From Desulfobacteraceae bacterium (GTDB lineage: Bacteria; Desulfobacterota; Desulfobacteria; Desulfobacterales; JAABTS01): a DNA stretch of 35,409 nucleotides. Where the stretch lies: contig JAABTS010000009.1 in the NCBI GenBank assembly GCA_011389735.1, forward strand, positions 1 to 35,409, in the 5' to 3' direction. Position 1 is the first letter of the stretch, and every line of letters begins with the position of its first letter. Shown piece by piece: positions 25,139 through 32,714 of this stretch. Both the position numbers and the translations under genes were made by a program. A model generated the notes under the pieces. It did no database searches, had not been told where the DNA came from, and saw only the letters and a list, made by a program, of their open reading frames with translations.

Positions 25139-25956
25139 TTAAACCATCCTTTTCTTTCAGAAAGTCCTTTATCGATTAATTTCCTGACGGCCTGTTTAAC
25201 CTGTTCCACGTTTTTTTCGATTTGAGCGTCGCTCAGTTGATTGCCGTTGAAAGTCATCGGGGCTCCGAAATTGAGAATCACCCGCGCCGGGAGAACTACG
25301 GGAGCCGCCAGTGGAACGTAGGGAAATCCGAGAAGTTTGGCCAGCGGTTTGATATTGGCCAGAGCCGGTATGGTTTCTTCGCATCCGACTACGCCCACGG
25401 GGACGATGGGCGTGTTATGGTCGATCGCCAGATGCATGAAACCGTGGCCGAACCGCTGCAACTGGTAACGGTGCTTGAAAAGTTTGCCGCTGCCGCGAAC
25501 TCCTTCCGGAAATACGATGACGGTTTCTTCGTTTTCCAGCATTCGGCTGCAATTGACAGGATCCCCGACCACTCCTCCGAATTGGTTGATCAGATTTCCG
25601 ATATACGGCACTGTCGGAAAAAACCGTTCCACCATGGCGCGGGGCGCCCTGGGACCGTGATGGTTCGTCCCCACCGCCGTGCCGATCAGCAAACCGTCGA
25701 TGGGTAGCTGCCCGCTATGATTCGCGATAATCAAAACCCGCCCCCGGGCCGGCACATGTTCGAGGCCGTGAGCGGTGACACGGAAATAATGGTCATAGAT
25801 AAATTTGAACACCGCGAAACAAATTTTCACGGTCTCGCTGTTGTATCCCCAGGGATCGTATCCGAAAGATCCGACGGTCTTGGGAATACTGTCAACATAG
25901 GCCTCCATTTCGGAAGGAACCAGCAGCTTTTTAAGGAAGGGTTTAATAATTTTCAT
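25135..25956 (-). CDS. Lysophospholipid acyltransferase family protein (PlsC/LPLAT)
   Basis: 273 aa. The acyltransferase block I is ANHSGQLPIDGL with N79-H80 and D87; this NHSGQLPID variant, with more residues between His and Asp than the classic HX4D, is typical of a subgroup of bacterial glycerol-phosphate acyltransferases. Block III is FPEGVRGSGK (149-158), followed by VPVGVVGCEETIP. It transfers acyl groups from CoA or ACP to a lysophospholipid or related acceptor at the inner membrane. It is encoded first in a two-gene operon with the SDR protein (ATGA overlap). No strong Shine-Dalgarno is visible at the chosen start. Confidence 0.9.
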   Translation of the reverse strand: MKIIKPFLKKLLVPSEMEAYVDSIPKTVGSFGYDPWGYNSETVKICFAVFKFIYDHYFRVTAHGLEHVPARGRVLIIANHSGQLPIDGLLIGTAVGTNHHGPRAPRAMVERFFPTVPYIGNLINQFGGVVGDPVNCSRMLENEETVIVFPEGVRGSGKLFKHRYQLQRFGHGFMHLAIDHNTPIVPVGVVGCEETIPALANIKPLAKLLGFPYVPLAAPVVLPARVILNFGAPMTFNGNQLSDAQIEKNVEQVKQAVRKLIDKGLSERKGWFK

Positions 25957-25993
25957 TCTTGGTCTCTCAGTCTTTCTCCTTGTACACTTTGAA

Positions 25994-26013
25994 ATCGGGA
26001 TCCCGATCCCGAC
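25994..26013. repeat. Short ATCGGGATCCCGATCCCGA hexamer hairpin
   Basis: ATCGGGATCCCGATCCCGAC is a collapsed form of the ATCGGG/CCCGAT hairpin repeats seen at 28540-28612 and 29596-29672. Confidence 0.6.
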
Positions 26014-26227
26014 TTTGAGTTTGACATCATTTGCACACGGAAAAAATAATTTTCAAACACGTTCTAAAAAATATCCGGATCTGAAAGCCGGCAATATATG
26101 GAAGGCTATAGCCAAAATGAACCATTAACACAATGAAAATTTTTAGTTCATGGCGACCGTAAAAAATTCGCGAACGTTTATATTTCTTGACTGAACGGGG
26201 GATTGAAGGCGATTGTTGAATTTTTTT

Positions 26228-26257
26228 TTGACACATACGACTCATTTTTGGTATTGT
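26228..26257 (+). promoter_or_regulatory. Sigma-70-type promoter of the Sia-like operon
   Basis: TTGACA (26228-26233), an 18-bp spacer and TATTGT (26252-26257). The -35 is a perfect consensus, and the T-rich run before it suits an UP-like region. It lies about 72 bp before the start of the 52-aa gene that heads the operon. Confidence 0.65.
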
Positions 26258-26328
26258 CTTTAAAATGTTTTACAAGCCAATAATTGATCCAATCACGAAT
26301 GTGAAAGATAACCGGGAAGGGAAATCGG

Positions 26329-26487
26329 ATGATGAGTTCCAACTGTGATAGATGCAAGCTGAAACAATACGCTGAAAAAAAGCCCAATTCGATCGTCGCG
26401 AAAATATGGAGATGGCATACGGGATGGTGTCCCGGATGGAAGGCGTATCAGCGTGAACGTGAAAACGTAACCCAAGATCGGCGATGA
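26329..26487 (+). CDS. 52-aa Cys/Trp-rich small protein heading the SiaC/SiaA-like operon
   Basis: ATG 26329 (or the next ATG at 26332) to TGA 26487 encodes MMSSNCDRCKLKQYAEKKPN followed by SIVAKIWRWHTGWCPGWKAY and a charged tail. Cys residues form CDRC (C6, C9) and a WCPGW (C34); H30 could complete a metal site. A GGGAAGGG ribosome site precedes the ATG pair. The stop is four bases before the SiaC-like ATG, and a consensus promoter lies upstream, so it is a real translated first gene of the operon. Function unknown; a small zinc-binding or protein-binding adaptor of the Sia module is a reasonable guess. Confidence 0.8.
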   Translation: MMSSNCDRCKLKQYAEKKPNSIVAKIWRWHTGWCPGWKAYQRERENVTQDRR

Positions 26488-26491
26488 TGCG

Positions 26492-26872
26492 ATGGACAAG
26501 TTTAAAATCGAAGCGACCAAACATACTCCGGAAATCGTTTATCATGAAGAGGGTAATTTGCTTGAGATAAAGGGAGAATCCTACCCAGGGAACATTTCCG
26601 AATTTTACGAACCGTTTTTCAACTGGCTGGATACGCATCTGAAGAATAGGGGGGAGGAACCGTTCACGGTTCATGTCGATCTTTCATATGTCAACAGCAG
26701 CACCGTAAGAGTGTTGTGGAAACTTTTCAGCAGGTTGCAGGAGGAAGTGGAAAACGGAAAACAGGTCGTCGCCGACTGGATTTATGACGAAGACGATGAC
26801 GATAAACTGGAAATGGGCGAAGAATTTCAGGATGACTTCAAGGAATTGGGGTTAAATCTGGTCAGCAAATAG
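26492..26872 (+). CDS. siaC: SiaC-family regulatory phosphoprotein (DUF1987)
   Basis: 126 aa. It begins FKIEATKHTPEIVYHEEGNL with the conserved TPEI, then GNLLEIKGESYPGNISEFYE and the phosphosite region HVDLSYVNSSTVRVLW. In Pseudomonas SiaC a Thr in the NTSS motif is phosphorylated by SiaB and dephosphorylated by SiaA; here S69 would occupy that position with S70 and T71 next. The acidic YDEDDDDKLEMGEEFQDDFK tail region is usual. Unphosphorylated SiaC-type proteins bind and activate diguanylate cyclases or other targets. It is followed by the SiaA-like phosphatase gene. No SiaB-type kinase is present nearby. Confidence 0.9.
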   Translation: MDKFKIEATKHTPEIVYHEEGNLLEIKGESYPGNISEFYEPFFNWLDTHLKNRGEEPFTVHVDLSYVNSSTVRVLWKLFSRLQEEVENGKQVVADWIYDEDDDDKLEMGEEFQDDFKELGLNLVSK

Positions 26873-26955
26873 ATGTGATGATGAAAGAATATCTTTTTTG
26901 GGATGTGATAGCGATTTATCCAAAATTGTTCCGTCCTGTTTTCGCGTAAATTCAC

Positions 26956-28527
26956 ATGACGATTGAATCCGGCCGAACAAGCAGCATCAGCCGTCATATA
27001 AACCGGGCGCTCATCGGCGTGGTGGCGTTGATGCTGATTGTTTTTTCTATTTTCATTATCACCTACAACATCAACAAGACCGACCGCCATTTAAACGAAC
27101 GGCTAAACAACATATTGAAAATGGCCTCCATATATGTGGGGCCGGCCGTATGGCAGCTTCACTACGACTATATTCACAAAACCGTGGACGCGCTTTTTCT
27201 TCAAGATATTCTGGTGTATTTCAGCATCCGGGACGATTTGGAGCGGGAACTCGCCGTCAAGCACAGACCGCCTTACGAAGGCAAGCCCTTTTCGTTTTTC
27301 CGGAACTCCAAAAAATTTAAAACAGGCCGGATGAAAATTTTGTATCAGGAGACTTACCTGGGTACGCTTCAGGTTGCTGTTTCGAGAGACCGTGTTTACA
27401 AGGAATTGGCCGGAAGCACCCTGATCGCTGTTGTGGCGATGACATTGATCATTACGGCCGTCGTGGTCACCACGATTCTGATCACACGCCGCCGGATCAT
27501 TTTCCCAATATTGAAGTTGCAGGAATCCGCGGCGCGGATTGCAAGCGGCAATCTCGAGACCGACGTCGACAAAGGCGGCGCAGACGAAATCGGACATCTG
27601 GCAAAAGATCTCGATATTATGAGAAAATCAATCAGAGGCCTGATTCATGATTTGAAGGGCGCCAATCTCCAATTGGAAGAATACGCCGGAACCCTGGAAC
27701 GAAAGGTCGAAGAACGCACTCAACGTTTGAGTGAAACGCTGAAAGCCGTCGAGTATGCAAACAACATGATCACTGGAAGCATCCGGTACGCTGAGAAAAT
27801 TCAATCTTCTCTTCTGCCGGCCGCCGAGACTCTGGATCATTTTTTGGATGACTATTTTATTATCTGGGAGCCGAGCGACATTGTCGGCGGGGATATCTAC
27901 CAGGTCGAACACACCGGGCGGGGCTGCCTGATCGCCGTGTTTGACTGCACGGGCCACGGCATTCCAGGCGCTTTCATGACCATGATCGCCGGAACAATGT
28001 TTAAACGGGCCGCATCCGGCTCGAATTTCCATGATCCGGCCAAACTGCTTCAGACCCTGAACGTCGGTCTGGTAAGCGTGTTGTACCGTGACGGAAAGGA
28101 AACCGTATCCGACGACGGCATGGACGCAGGCCTCTGTTACATCGATCCGCAACGGGAAACTCTGGTTTACGCCGGCGCCAAAATTCACTTGATCCGTATT
28201 GAAGAGGATGAATTGATCACCATAAAGGGGGATCGCCGGAGTCTCGGATACAGAGACACGGACACCGGCTATATGTTTACCAACCACAAAATCGACCTGA
28301 AGCCGGGAATGCGGTTTTATCTGTCGTCCGACGGGTACACCGGCCAGGCCGGAGGCCCAAAAGGACTGTCTTTGGGAAAACGGCGGATGAATGAAAAATT
28401 GCTGGAAATCCACCAAAAATCTTTTGACTCGCAAAAAGCGGATTTGTTAGACTATTTAAACGAATGGCAGGGAGACAGGGAAAGACAGGACGATGTCACC
28501 GTGATTGGATTCGGGTTCAATCTTTAA
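26956..28527 (+). CDS. SiaA-like membrane PP2C/SpoIIE phosphatase with HAMP
   Basis: 523 aa. TM1 about 18-38, periplasmic sensor region about 39-152, TM2 about 154-177, HAMP about 178-232, coiled coil about 235-275, then a SpoIIE/RsbU-type PP2C domain about 295-523: EPSDIVGGDIY (D313), VFDCTGHGIPGAFMTM (D330), LSSDGYTGQAGG and RQDDVTVIGF. The enzyme dephosphorylates its cognate phosphoprotein, here surely the SiaC-like protein encoded 83 bp upstream, in response to an envelope signal read by the periplasmic region. The ribosome site is weak. It is the last gene of the operon. Confidence 0.92.
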   Translation: MTIESGRTSSISRHINRALIGVVALMLIVFSIFIITYNINKTDRHLNERLNNILKMASIYVGPAVWQLHYDYIHKTVDALFLQDILVYFSIRDDLERELAVKHRPPYEGKPFSFFRNSKKFKTGRMKILYQETYLGTLQVAVSRDRVYKELAGSTLIAVVAMTLIITAVVVTTILITRRRIIFPILKLQESAARIASGNLETDVDKGGADEIGHLAKDLDIMRKSIRGLIHDLKGANLQLEEYAGTLERKVEERTQRLSETLKAVEYANNMITGSIRYAEKIQSSLLPAAETLDHFLDDYFIIWEPSDIVGGDIYQVEHTGRGCLIAVFDCTGHGIPGAFMTMIAGTMFKRAASGSNFHDPAKLLQTLNVGLVSVLYRDGKETVSDDGMDAGLCYIDPQRETLVYAGAKIHLIRIEEDELITIKGDRRSLGYRDTDTGYMFTNHKIDLKPGMRFYLSSDGYTGQAGGPKGLSLGKRRMNEKLLEIHQKSFDSQKADLLDYLNEWQGDRERQDDVTVIGFGFNL

Positions 28528-28530
28528 AGC

Positions 28531-28620
28531 TTTTGAATCCAAATCGGGATCGGGATCGGGATCGTTATCGGGATCGAAGGATTCAGTTTCGATCCCGATC
28601 CCGATAAATGAAAATGGCCG
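28531..28620. repeat. Expanded ATCGGG/CCCGAT hexamer hairpin
   Basis: TTTTGAATCCAAATC, then tandem ATCGGG hexamers (28540-28566), a GGATTCAG centre, then CGATCCCGATCCCGAT (28590-28605), ending AAATGAAAATGGCCGAA. The two hexamer arms are complementary and would form a long hairpin directly upstream of the solute-binding protein's ribosome site. It shares both flanks with the collapsed copy at 11871-11912. Confidence 0.8.
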
Positions 28621-28636
28621 AAAGGAGTATGAAAGA

Positions 28637-29386
28637 ATGAAAAAGCGTTGGATGTTCGTATTTGTAATCTGTTTGGCGGCCATGGGAGCGGCTTCGGGAA
28701 CGTCGGCGGAACCCCTTGCCATGGCCACGGGGGAATGGACTCCGTATACCTCCGAACACATGGAGGGGTACGGATTCATCACTGAAATTGTAACTGAAAC
28801 TTGCCGCGAAATGAATATCGATCCGGAATACCGGTTCTATCCCTGGCGGCGATGTTATACCGCGGTTTTATCCGGAAAAGTATGGGGTGCGTTTCCTTAC
28901 TCCTATACCGAAGAAAGGGCCGGTGAGGTGCTTTTTTCGGAACCGGTCGGCGAAAGCAAGACCGTTTTTTTTTACTACAAGAATAAAAAGTGTGAATTTG
29001 AAACGATCGCGGACTTGAAACCCTGTAAACTGGGGGGCGTGGTTGGGTATTTTTACGAAGAAGCTTTCAAAAAGGCGGATCTGAATGTAGATTACGCTCC
29101 GGATGAAACCAGCGCGGTTCGCAAATTGTTCGCGGGCAGGACGGACTTGCTCCCCCTGAACGAACTTGTGGGATGGCAAATCATCAGGACCGAATATCCG
29201 GATCACGCCAAAGAATTCGGTGTGCTGAAAAAGCCATATGACATCAATGAATTAAGCATGATCGTATCTAAAAGTTATCCTGATGGGGAATCTTATCTAA
29301 AGCGGTTCAACGAGGCTCTGGCCAAAGTGAAGGCGGGTGACAAATTCAAGCGGATTTTGATCAAATACGGACTGAAAGCCGACTGA
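28637..29386 (+). CDS. Periplasmic solute-binding protein, family 3 (SBP_bac_3)
   Basis: 249 aa from ATG 28637 with AAGGAG nine bases upstream. The longer frame to 28505 would translate the hexamer repeat into a Gly/Ser-rich tail and is rejected. Signal peptide about 1-24 (GTSA/EP). The mature part shows the family-3 pattern: ATGEWTPYTSEHMEGYGFIT, FYPWRRCYTAVLSGKVWGAF, SYTEERAGEVLFSEP, LGGVVGYFYEEAFKKADLNV, and a C-terminal FNEALAKVKAGDKFKRILIK. Such proteins usually feed amino-acid ABC importers or act as sensory ligand-binding proteins. No permease or ATPase is nearby, so it is an orphan; a signalling role with the adjacent Sia-like phosphatase is possible but unproven. Confidence 0.88.
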   Translation: MKKRWMFVFVICLAAMGAASGTSAEPLAMATGEWTPYTSEHMEGYGFITEIVTETCREMNIDPEYRFYPWRRCYTAVLSGKVWGAFPYSYTEERAGEVLFSEPVGESKTVFFYYKNKKCEFETIADLKPCKLGGVVGYFYEEAFKKADLNVDYAPDETSAVRKLFAGRTDLLPLNELVGWQIIRTEYPDHAKEFGVLKKPYDINELSMIVSKSYPDGESYLKRFNEALAKVKAGDKFKRILIKYGLKAD

Positions 29387-29451
29387 CGTGAATGTGACCG
29401 GCGGGCGGGCTTCCGTCTCCGCCGGTTGAAAGATACGCGCAATCCCAGGCA

Positions 29452-29554
29452 TATATAGTTTTTCAGGCGTCAATTTCACAAAGCGGCGGTCCCGGGATCA
29501 CATTATTCGTATACCCTGGGGCGACAACGCAGTGGAAATTGTTATCTGAAAAGC
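29452..29554 (-). repeat. IR105 element copy I (inverted)
   Basis: On the plus strand it begins ATATAGTTTTTCAGGCGTCA, then ATTTCACAAAGCGGCGGTCC, ATTATTCGTATACCCTGGGG and GCAGTGGAAATTGTTATCTG. The order shows it is in reverse orientation, like copy D. Confidence 0.75.
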
Positions 29555-29595
29555 GGCGTCTTTCATAAATGCTGATAAATAGTTTACACTTCCCA

Positions 29596-29672
29596 AATCG
29601 GTATCGAAATCGGCATCGGTATCGAATTATTATGATTTCGATCCCGATCCCGATCCCGATCCCGATTTTGAT
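29596..29672. repeat. ATCGGN/CCCGAT hexamer repeat hairpin
   Basis: Variant ATCGGT/ATCGAA/ATCGGC units (29596-29625) are followed by GATTTCGATCCCGATCCCGA and further CCCGAT units (29637-29672), another large potential hairpin. Confidence 0.75.
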
Positions 29673-29745
29673 GAAACTGTAAACAAGAAATGAAGGATGC
29701 TTGAAAAGCTATAGTTTTTCTGGAAGACTATAAAACGATGAGCCG

Positions 29746-32019
29746 ATGGAAGATCCGATTCGCCCCCCGGGCAACGACCGAATTACCGCCATACTCGAAG
29801 ACGCCTACCGCTCCGGACGGGAAGTCCTTTTCGAATATGAGGTCTATGAAATACTGAAAATTATGGGATTGCGCACTCCGTCCCATCTGGTGATCACCGA
29901 TGTGTCCCAGATCAGCAGCCACACCCTGGCTGTATTCGGCGGCGACAAAATCGTCATCAAAGCCGTATCCGCTCAACTCACCCATAAACGTAATGAAAAC
30001 GGGGTTCGGGTCGTTTACAAAGATCTGGAATTCGTCAAATATTCAGTCAATCGCATGAAGGCGGATCTCGAAGGCCGGGGATATTCCATTGCCGGGATCA
30101 TGCTCGTTGAATTCATCCGCTATTCTCCGGAGCTGGGCAACGAAACGCTGCTGGGATTCCGTGAAAGCGAGGCCTTCGGGCCTGTCATTTCATTCAGCAA
30201 GGGCGGGGTGGATGCGGAACATTTCGCAAAATATTTTTCGCAGCCCAACCTGATTCTGGCGCCCATTGACCGCCGATGGGCCCTGGCGCTCCTCGAATCC
30301 ACCAAAATCCAGTTGAAATACAAGCAGGAGGGAAAGCTCGATTATATCAGTAAAATCGTGGACGCCGGCGTTTGGCTCAGTATTCTGTCCGTCCAATTTT
30401 CCAACTTTTTTGAAAGCGATTCCCGGTTCGCCATACACGAATTTGAAATCAATCCCTTTGTATTCGATTCTGAAGGTAATTTTATAGCACTCGACGGGTA
30501 CGCCGCGTTTTCCCTGAAGCAAAAAGGAATTTACAATCCGGAAATTTTGTCCGAACAGACCATGATTCCTTTTTTCGAACCCGGTGGGATTGCGGTGGTG
30601 GGCGTCAGCGCCGGCGATCCGGCCAAAACCGGAACCATTATTTATAAAAACCTGGTCAACACCGGCCGCACTGACGTCTACGGCGTCAATAACAAGGGCG
30701 GGACTCTTGTAATCAAGGGCGAAAAAATCGACTTGTATAAATCTCTGGAAGAGATCGGACGGCCGATCGATCTGGTTGTGGTGACCGTTCCTGCCGGAGC
30801 GACTTTGCCGGTGGTTGAAGCCTGCGCCCGCATCGGCGTCAAGGCCGTCGTACTCATTCCCGGCGGTTTCGGCGAAACGGGCGAAAATATCGAACTCGAA
30901 GAAAAAATCCTGTCCATTGCGCGGGAGCATCATATACGATTGATGGGCCCTAATTGTTTGGGCCTGTTGTATGCGGGAAAAAAGGGTGAACCGGGTGTAA
31001 ACACCTTTTTTGTACCCGAGGAAAAATTTTCCATTTCCTTCAAGGAGGAAAGCGATGTGGCCATATTGAGCCAGAGCGGAGCGCTGGGGCTGACCGAAAT
31101 TTACAATCTGCGGCACGCCATTTCCCCTCGGGTCGTGGTCAGCTACGGAAACCAGTTAGACGTAAACCCGGCGGATCTGATCAACTATCTTGCAGGCGAT
31201 CCCCTGGTGAAAACAATCGGTTGTTACATAGAGGGTTTCAAACCGGGCGAGGGCCGAAAATTTTTCGATATCGCATCGGCGATAAAAAAGCCGGTCATTG
31301 TGTATAAAGCGGGCCGGACGGAAGCCGGGCGAAAGGCGACGGAATCCCATACCGCCAGCATCGCCGGCGAATATGAAGTCGCCAGAGCCGCCATGAAGCA
31401 GGCGGGGCTGATCGTGGCGGACACCATGCTGAATCACGGCGATTTTGTCAAAACGTTCGCCTTGCTCCAGGATTTCTCGGTCAACGGCAAACGAATAGCC
31501 ATTATCGCCAACGCCGGATATGAAAAAACCTATGCGGCGGATAATCTTGGCGACCTGGCGGTGGCCGAGCTGGACCGGAGTACGCTCGACCGGCTGGCGC
31601 AAATCCTCCCGCCCTTCGTAACCGTTGAACCCTTGCTGGATTTGACGCCCATGGCCGGCGACGAAATATATCAAAAGTGCATCGAAATCGTGCTGGAGTC
31701 TCCGTCCGTGGACGCCCTTTGCGTGTCCATAGTTCCCATGAGCGCCGGGCTTCACACCACCGATAACGAAATCGACGGGGACAGCGAAAATCTGGCGGCC
31801 CGAATTGTAACCGCCGTACATAAATACAAAAAACCGGCGGCGGTGTCCGTCAATGTGGCGTCCGGAGCCGACGCGGCGTACAACAACTTTGCCAAAACAC
31901 TCGATTCCGGCGGCGTACCCACCTTTTTAACCGCCAGCCGGGCCATGATCTGCCTTAACGAATTCATCCGATACCGGCTCGGAAAAGAAAGCGGCGATCT
32001 CGGAGAACGATTGAAATAA
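29746..32019 (+). CDS. Acyl-CoA synthetase, ADP (NDP)-forming, acetyl-CoA synthetase family
   Basis: 757 aa fused ACD-type enzyme. An N-terminal ATP-grasp domain (about 20-245, IVIKAVSAQLTHKRNENGV and ESEAFGPVISFSKGGVDAEH) precedes the CoA-binding Rossmann domain (about 272-400, FFEPGGIAVVGVSAGDP, GPNCLGLL) and the succinyl-CoA-ligase-like domain with VAILSQSGALG and GRTEAGRKATESHTASIAG. H535 lies in the SHTAS motif conserved in the family, whose chemistry runs through a phospho-His. The enzyme interconverts acyl-CoA, ADP and phosphate with acid, CoA and ATP, conserving energy in anaerobes; the acyl specificity is unknown. The ATP-grasp-first order differs from Pat-type proteins, and no GNAT domain is present. 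Weak ribosome site. Confidence 0.92.
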   Translation: MEDPIRPPGNDRITAILEDAYRSGREVLFEYEVYEILKIMGLRTPSHLVITDVSQISSHTLAVFGGDKIVIKAVSAQLTHKRNENGVRVVYKDLEFVKYSVNRMKADLEGRGYSIAGIMLVEFIRYSPELGNETLLGFRESEAFGPVISFSKGGVDAEHFAKYFSQPNLILAPIDRRWALALLESTKIQLKYKQEGKLDYISKIVDAGVWLSILSVQFSNFFESDSRFAIHEFEINPFVFDSEGNFIALDGYAAFSLKQKGIYNPEILSEQTMIPFFEPGGIAVVGVSAGDPAKTGTIIYKNLVNTGRTDVYGVNNKGGTLVIKGEKIDLYKSLEEIGRPIDLVVVTVPAGATLPVVEACARIGVKAVVLIPGGFGETGENIELEEKILSIAREHHIRLMGPNCLGLLYAGKKGEPGVNTFFVPEEKFSISFKEESDVAILSQSGALGLTEIYNLRHAISPRVVVSYGNQLDVNPADLINYLAGDPLVKTIGCYIEGFKPGEGRKFFDIASAIKKPVIVYKAGRTEAGRKATESHTASIAGEYEVARAAMKQAGLIVADTMLNHGDFVKTFALLQDFSVNGKRIAIIANAGYEKTYAADNLGDLAVAELDRSTLDRLAQILPPFVTVEPLLDLTPMAGDEIYQKCIEIVLESPSVDALCVSIVPMSAGLHTTDNEIDGDSENLAARIVTAVHKYKKPAAVSVNVASGADAAYNNFAKTLDSGGVPTFLTASRAMICLNEFIRYRLGKESGDLGERLK

Positions 32020-32046
32020 TCCACATATAACGGATATGAAGGTTAC

Positions 32047-32367
32047 ATGGAAAACACGATACTGAAAATCAATATAATCACCATTTCGATTTCCGGCGTG
32101 ATCATGGCTGCAGGAGGCCTGGTTTTATACGCCATCCGGGATTCCATAGCTCCCTATATGCGATTCCTTCTGCCGGTCCCGCCCGTCGGCGTGGCGGCAT
32201 ACGTCTTTGTATTCAACATGTTCGCCGTTTACAACGGCCGCCTGCCTGCCTCCACATTTCAAACCATCCGCGAAATCTCGCTCGCAACCTTGTTCTCAGC
32301 CTCGATCTTTCTGGTGTTTACCCTTCTACTGGTTTTGCTGGTTCATTTTATCATGAAGTGGGTGTAG
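32047..32367 (+). CDS. Small integral membrane protein, 106 aa
   Basis: No family recognised. Three hydrophobic segments: about 9-30 (IITISISGVIMAAGGLVLYA), about 38-60 (RFLLPVPPVGVAAYVFVFNM) and about 78-104 (LATLFSASIFLVFTLLLVLL). GAAGG precedes the ATG. It follows the acyl-CoA synthetase stop by 27 bp on the same strand, so it is probably co-transcribed; whether it transports the acid product is speculation. Confidence 0.75.
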   Translation: MENTILKINIITISISGVIMAAGGLVLYAIRDSIAPYMRFLLPVPPVGVAAYVFVFNMFAVYNGRLPASTFQTIREISLATLFSASIFLVFTLLLVLLVHFIMKWV

Positions 32368-32369
32368 TA

Positions 32370-32446
32370 GAGGTTTTCAGGAAAATAAATTTCACAAGGC
32401 GTCAGGCTCGGGATCATACCTCCGGGGGCTTGATTCCATTTCCGGC
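32370..32446 (-). repeat. IR105 element copy J (truncated)
   Basis: GGTTTTCAGGAAAATAAATT, TCACAAGGCGTCAGGCTCGG and GATCATACCTCCGGGGGCTT retain the right arm and centre; the other arm is mostly lost. It starts three bases after the small membrane protein stop. Confidence 0.65.
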
Positions 32447-32458
32447 CAATATTTTTTT

Positions 32459-32530
32459 CACCGCAAAAACGCAAGGAACGTAAAACATTTAATTTATTTA
32501 ACCTTTGCGAACTCTGCGTCTCCGCGGTGA
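32459..32530. repeat. Palindromic CACCGC...GCGGTGA repeat
   Basis: CACCGCAAAAACGCAAGGAA against CCTTTGCGAACTCTGCGTCT followed by CCGCGGTGA. Same family as 3066-3121. Confidence 0.65.
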
Positions 32531-32714
32531 GATTATTCAACCGGCGGTCGTGGCCGAAGTTAGAACCAAGCCCTACCTCCGGCTTATTCCCAGCCGGAAA
32601 GGCGCGGGAATTTAATCTACGGAATCCTTCCTTTATCGACTTGATATTGAGTATTTTGCGCCTTTGCGGTGGAAATCAGGTTGGCTGAAAACAGGGTCAA
32701 GCCGTCGAGTTCGA

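Larger units (their letters stand above)
25957..26328. other. Divergent intergenic region
   Basis: Holds a short CCCGAT hexamer repeat (25994-26013) and a good sigma-70 promoter (26228-26257). No gene seen; minus-strand frames here lack ribosome sites. Confidence 0.6.
29387..29745. other. 359-bp intergenic region of repeats
   Basis: Contains a GC-rich hairpin (29397-29426, ACCGGCGG/CCGCCGGT without T-run), IR105 copy I (29452-29554), a hexamer repeat region (29596-29672), and at about 29709-29735 a solo CTATAGTTTTTCTGGAA end like that of IR105. No gene. Confidence 0.65.
32368..32714. other. 347-bp convergent intergenic region, repeats only
   Basis: Contains IR105 copy J, a CACCGC...GCGGTGA palindrome (32459-32530), one arm of the GGTTCTAACTTCGGCCA element (32548-32565) and a single GCGCCTTTGCGGTG arm (32658-32671). 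No gene seen. Confidence 0.7.

Noticed and set aside
28505-28636. N-terminal extension of the solute-binding protein rich in Gly and Ser
   Set aside because: It is a translation of the hexamer repeat from a TTG; ATG 28637 has AAGGAG and begins a proper signal peptide.
28531-29672. CRISPR array
   Set aside because: Units are 6 bp and contiguous without unique spacers, and there are no cas genes.
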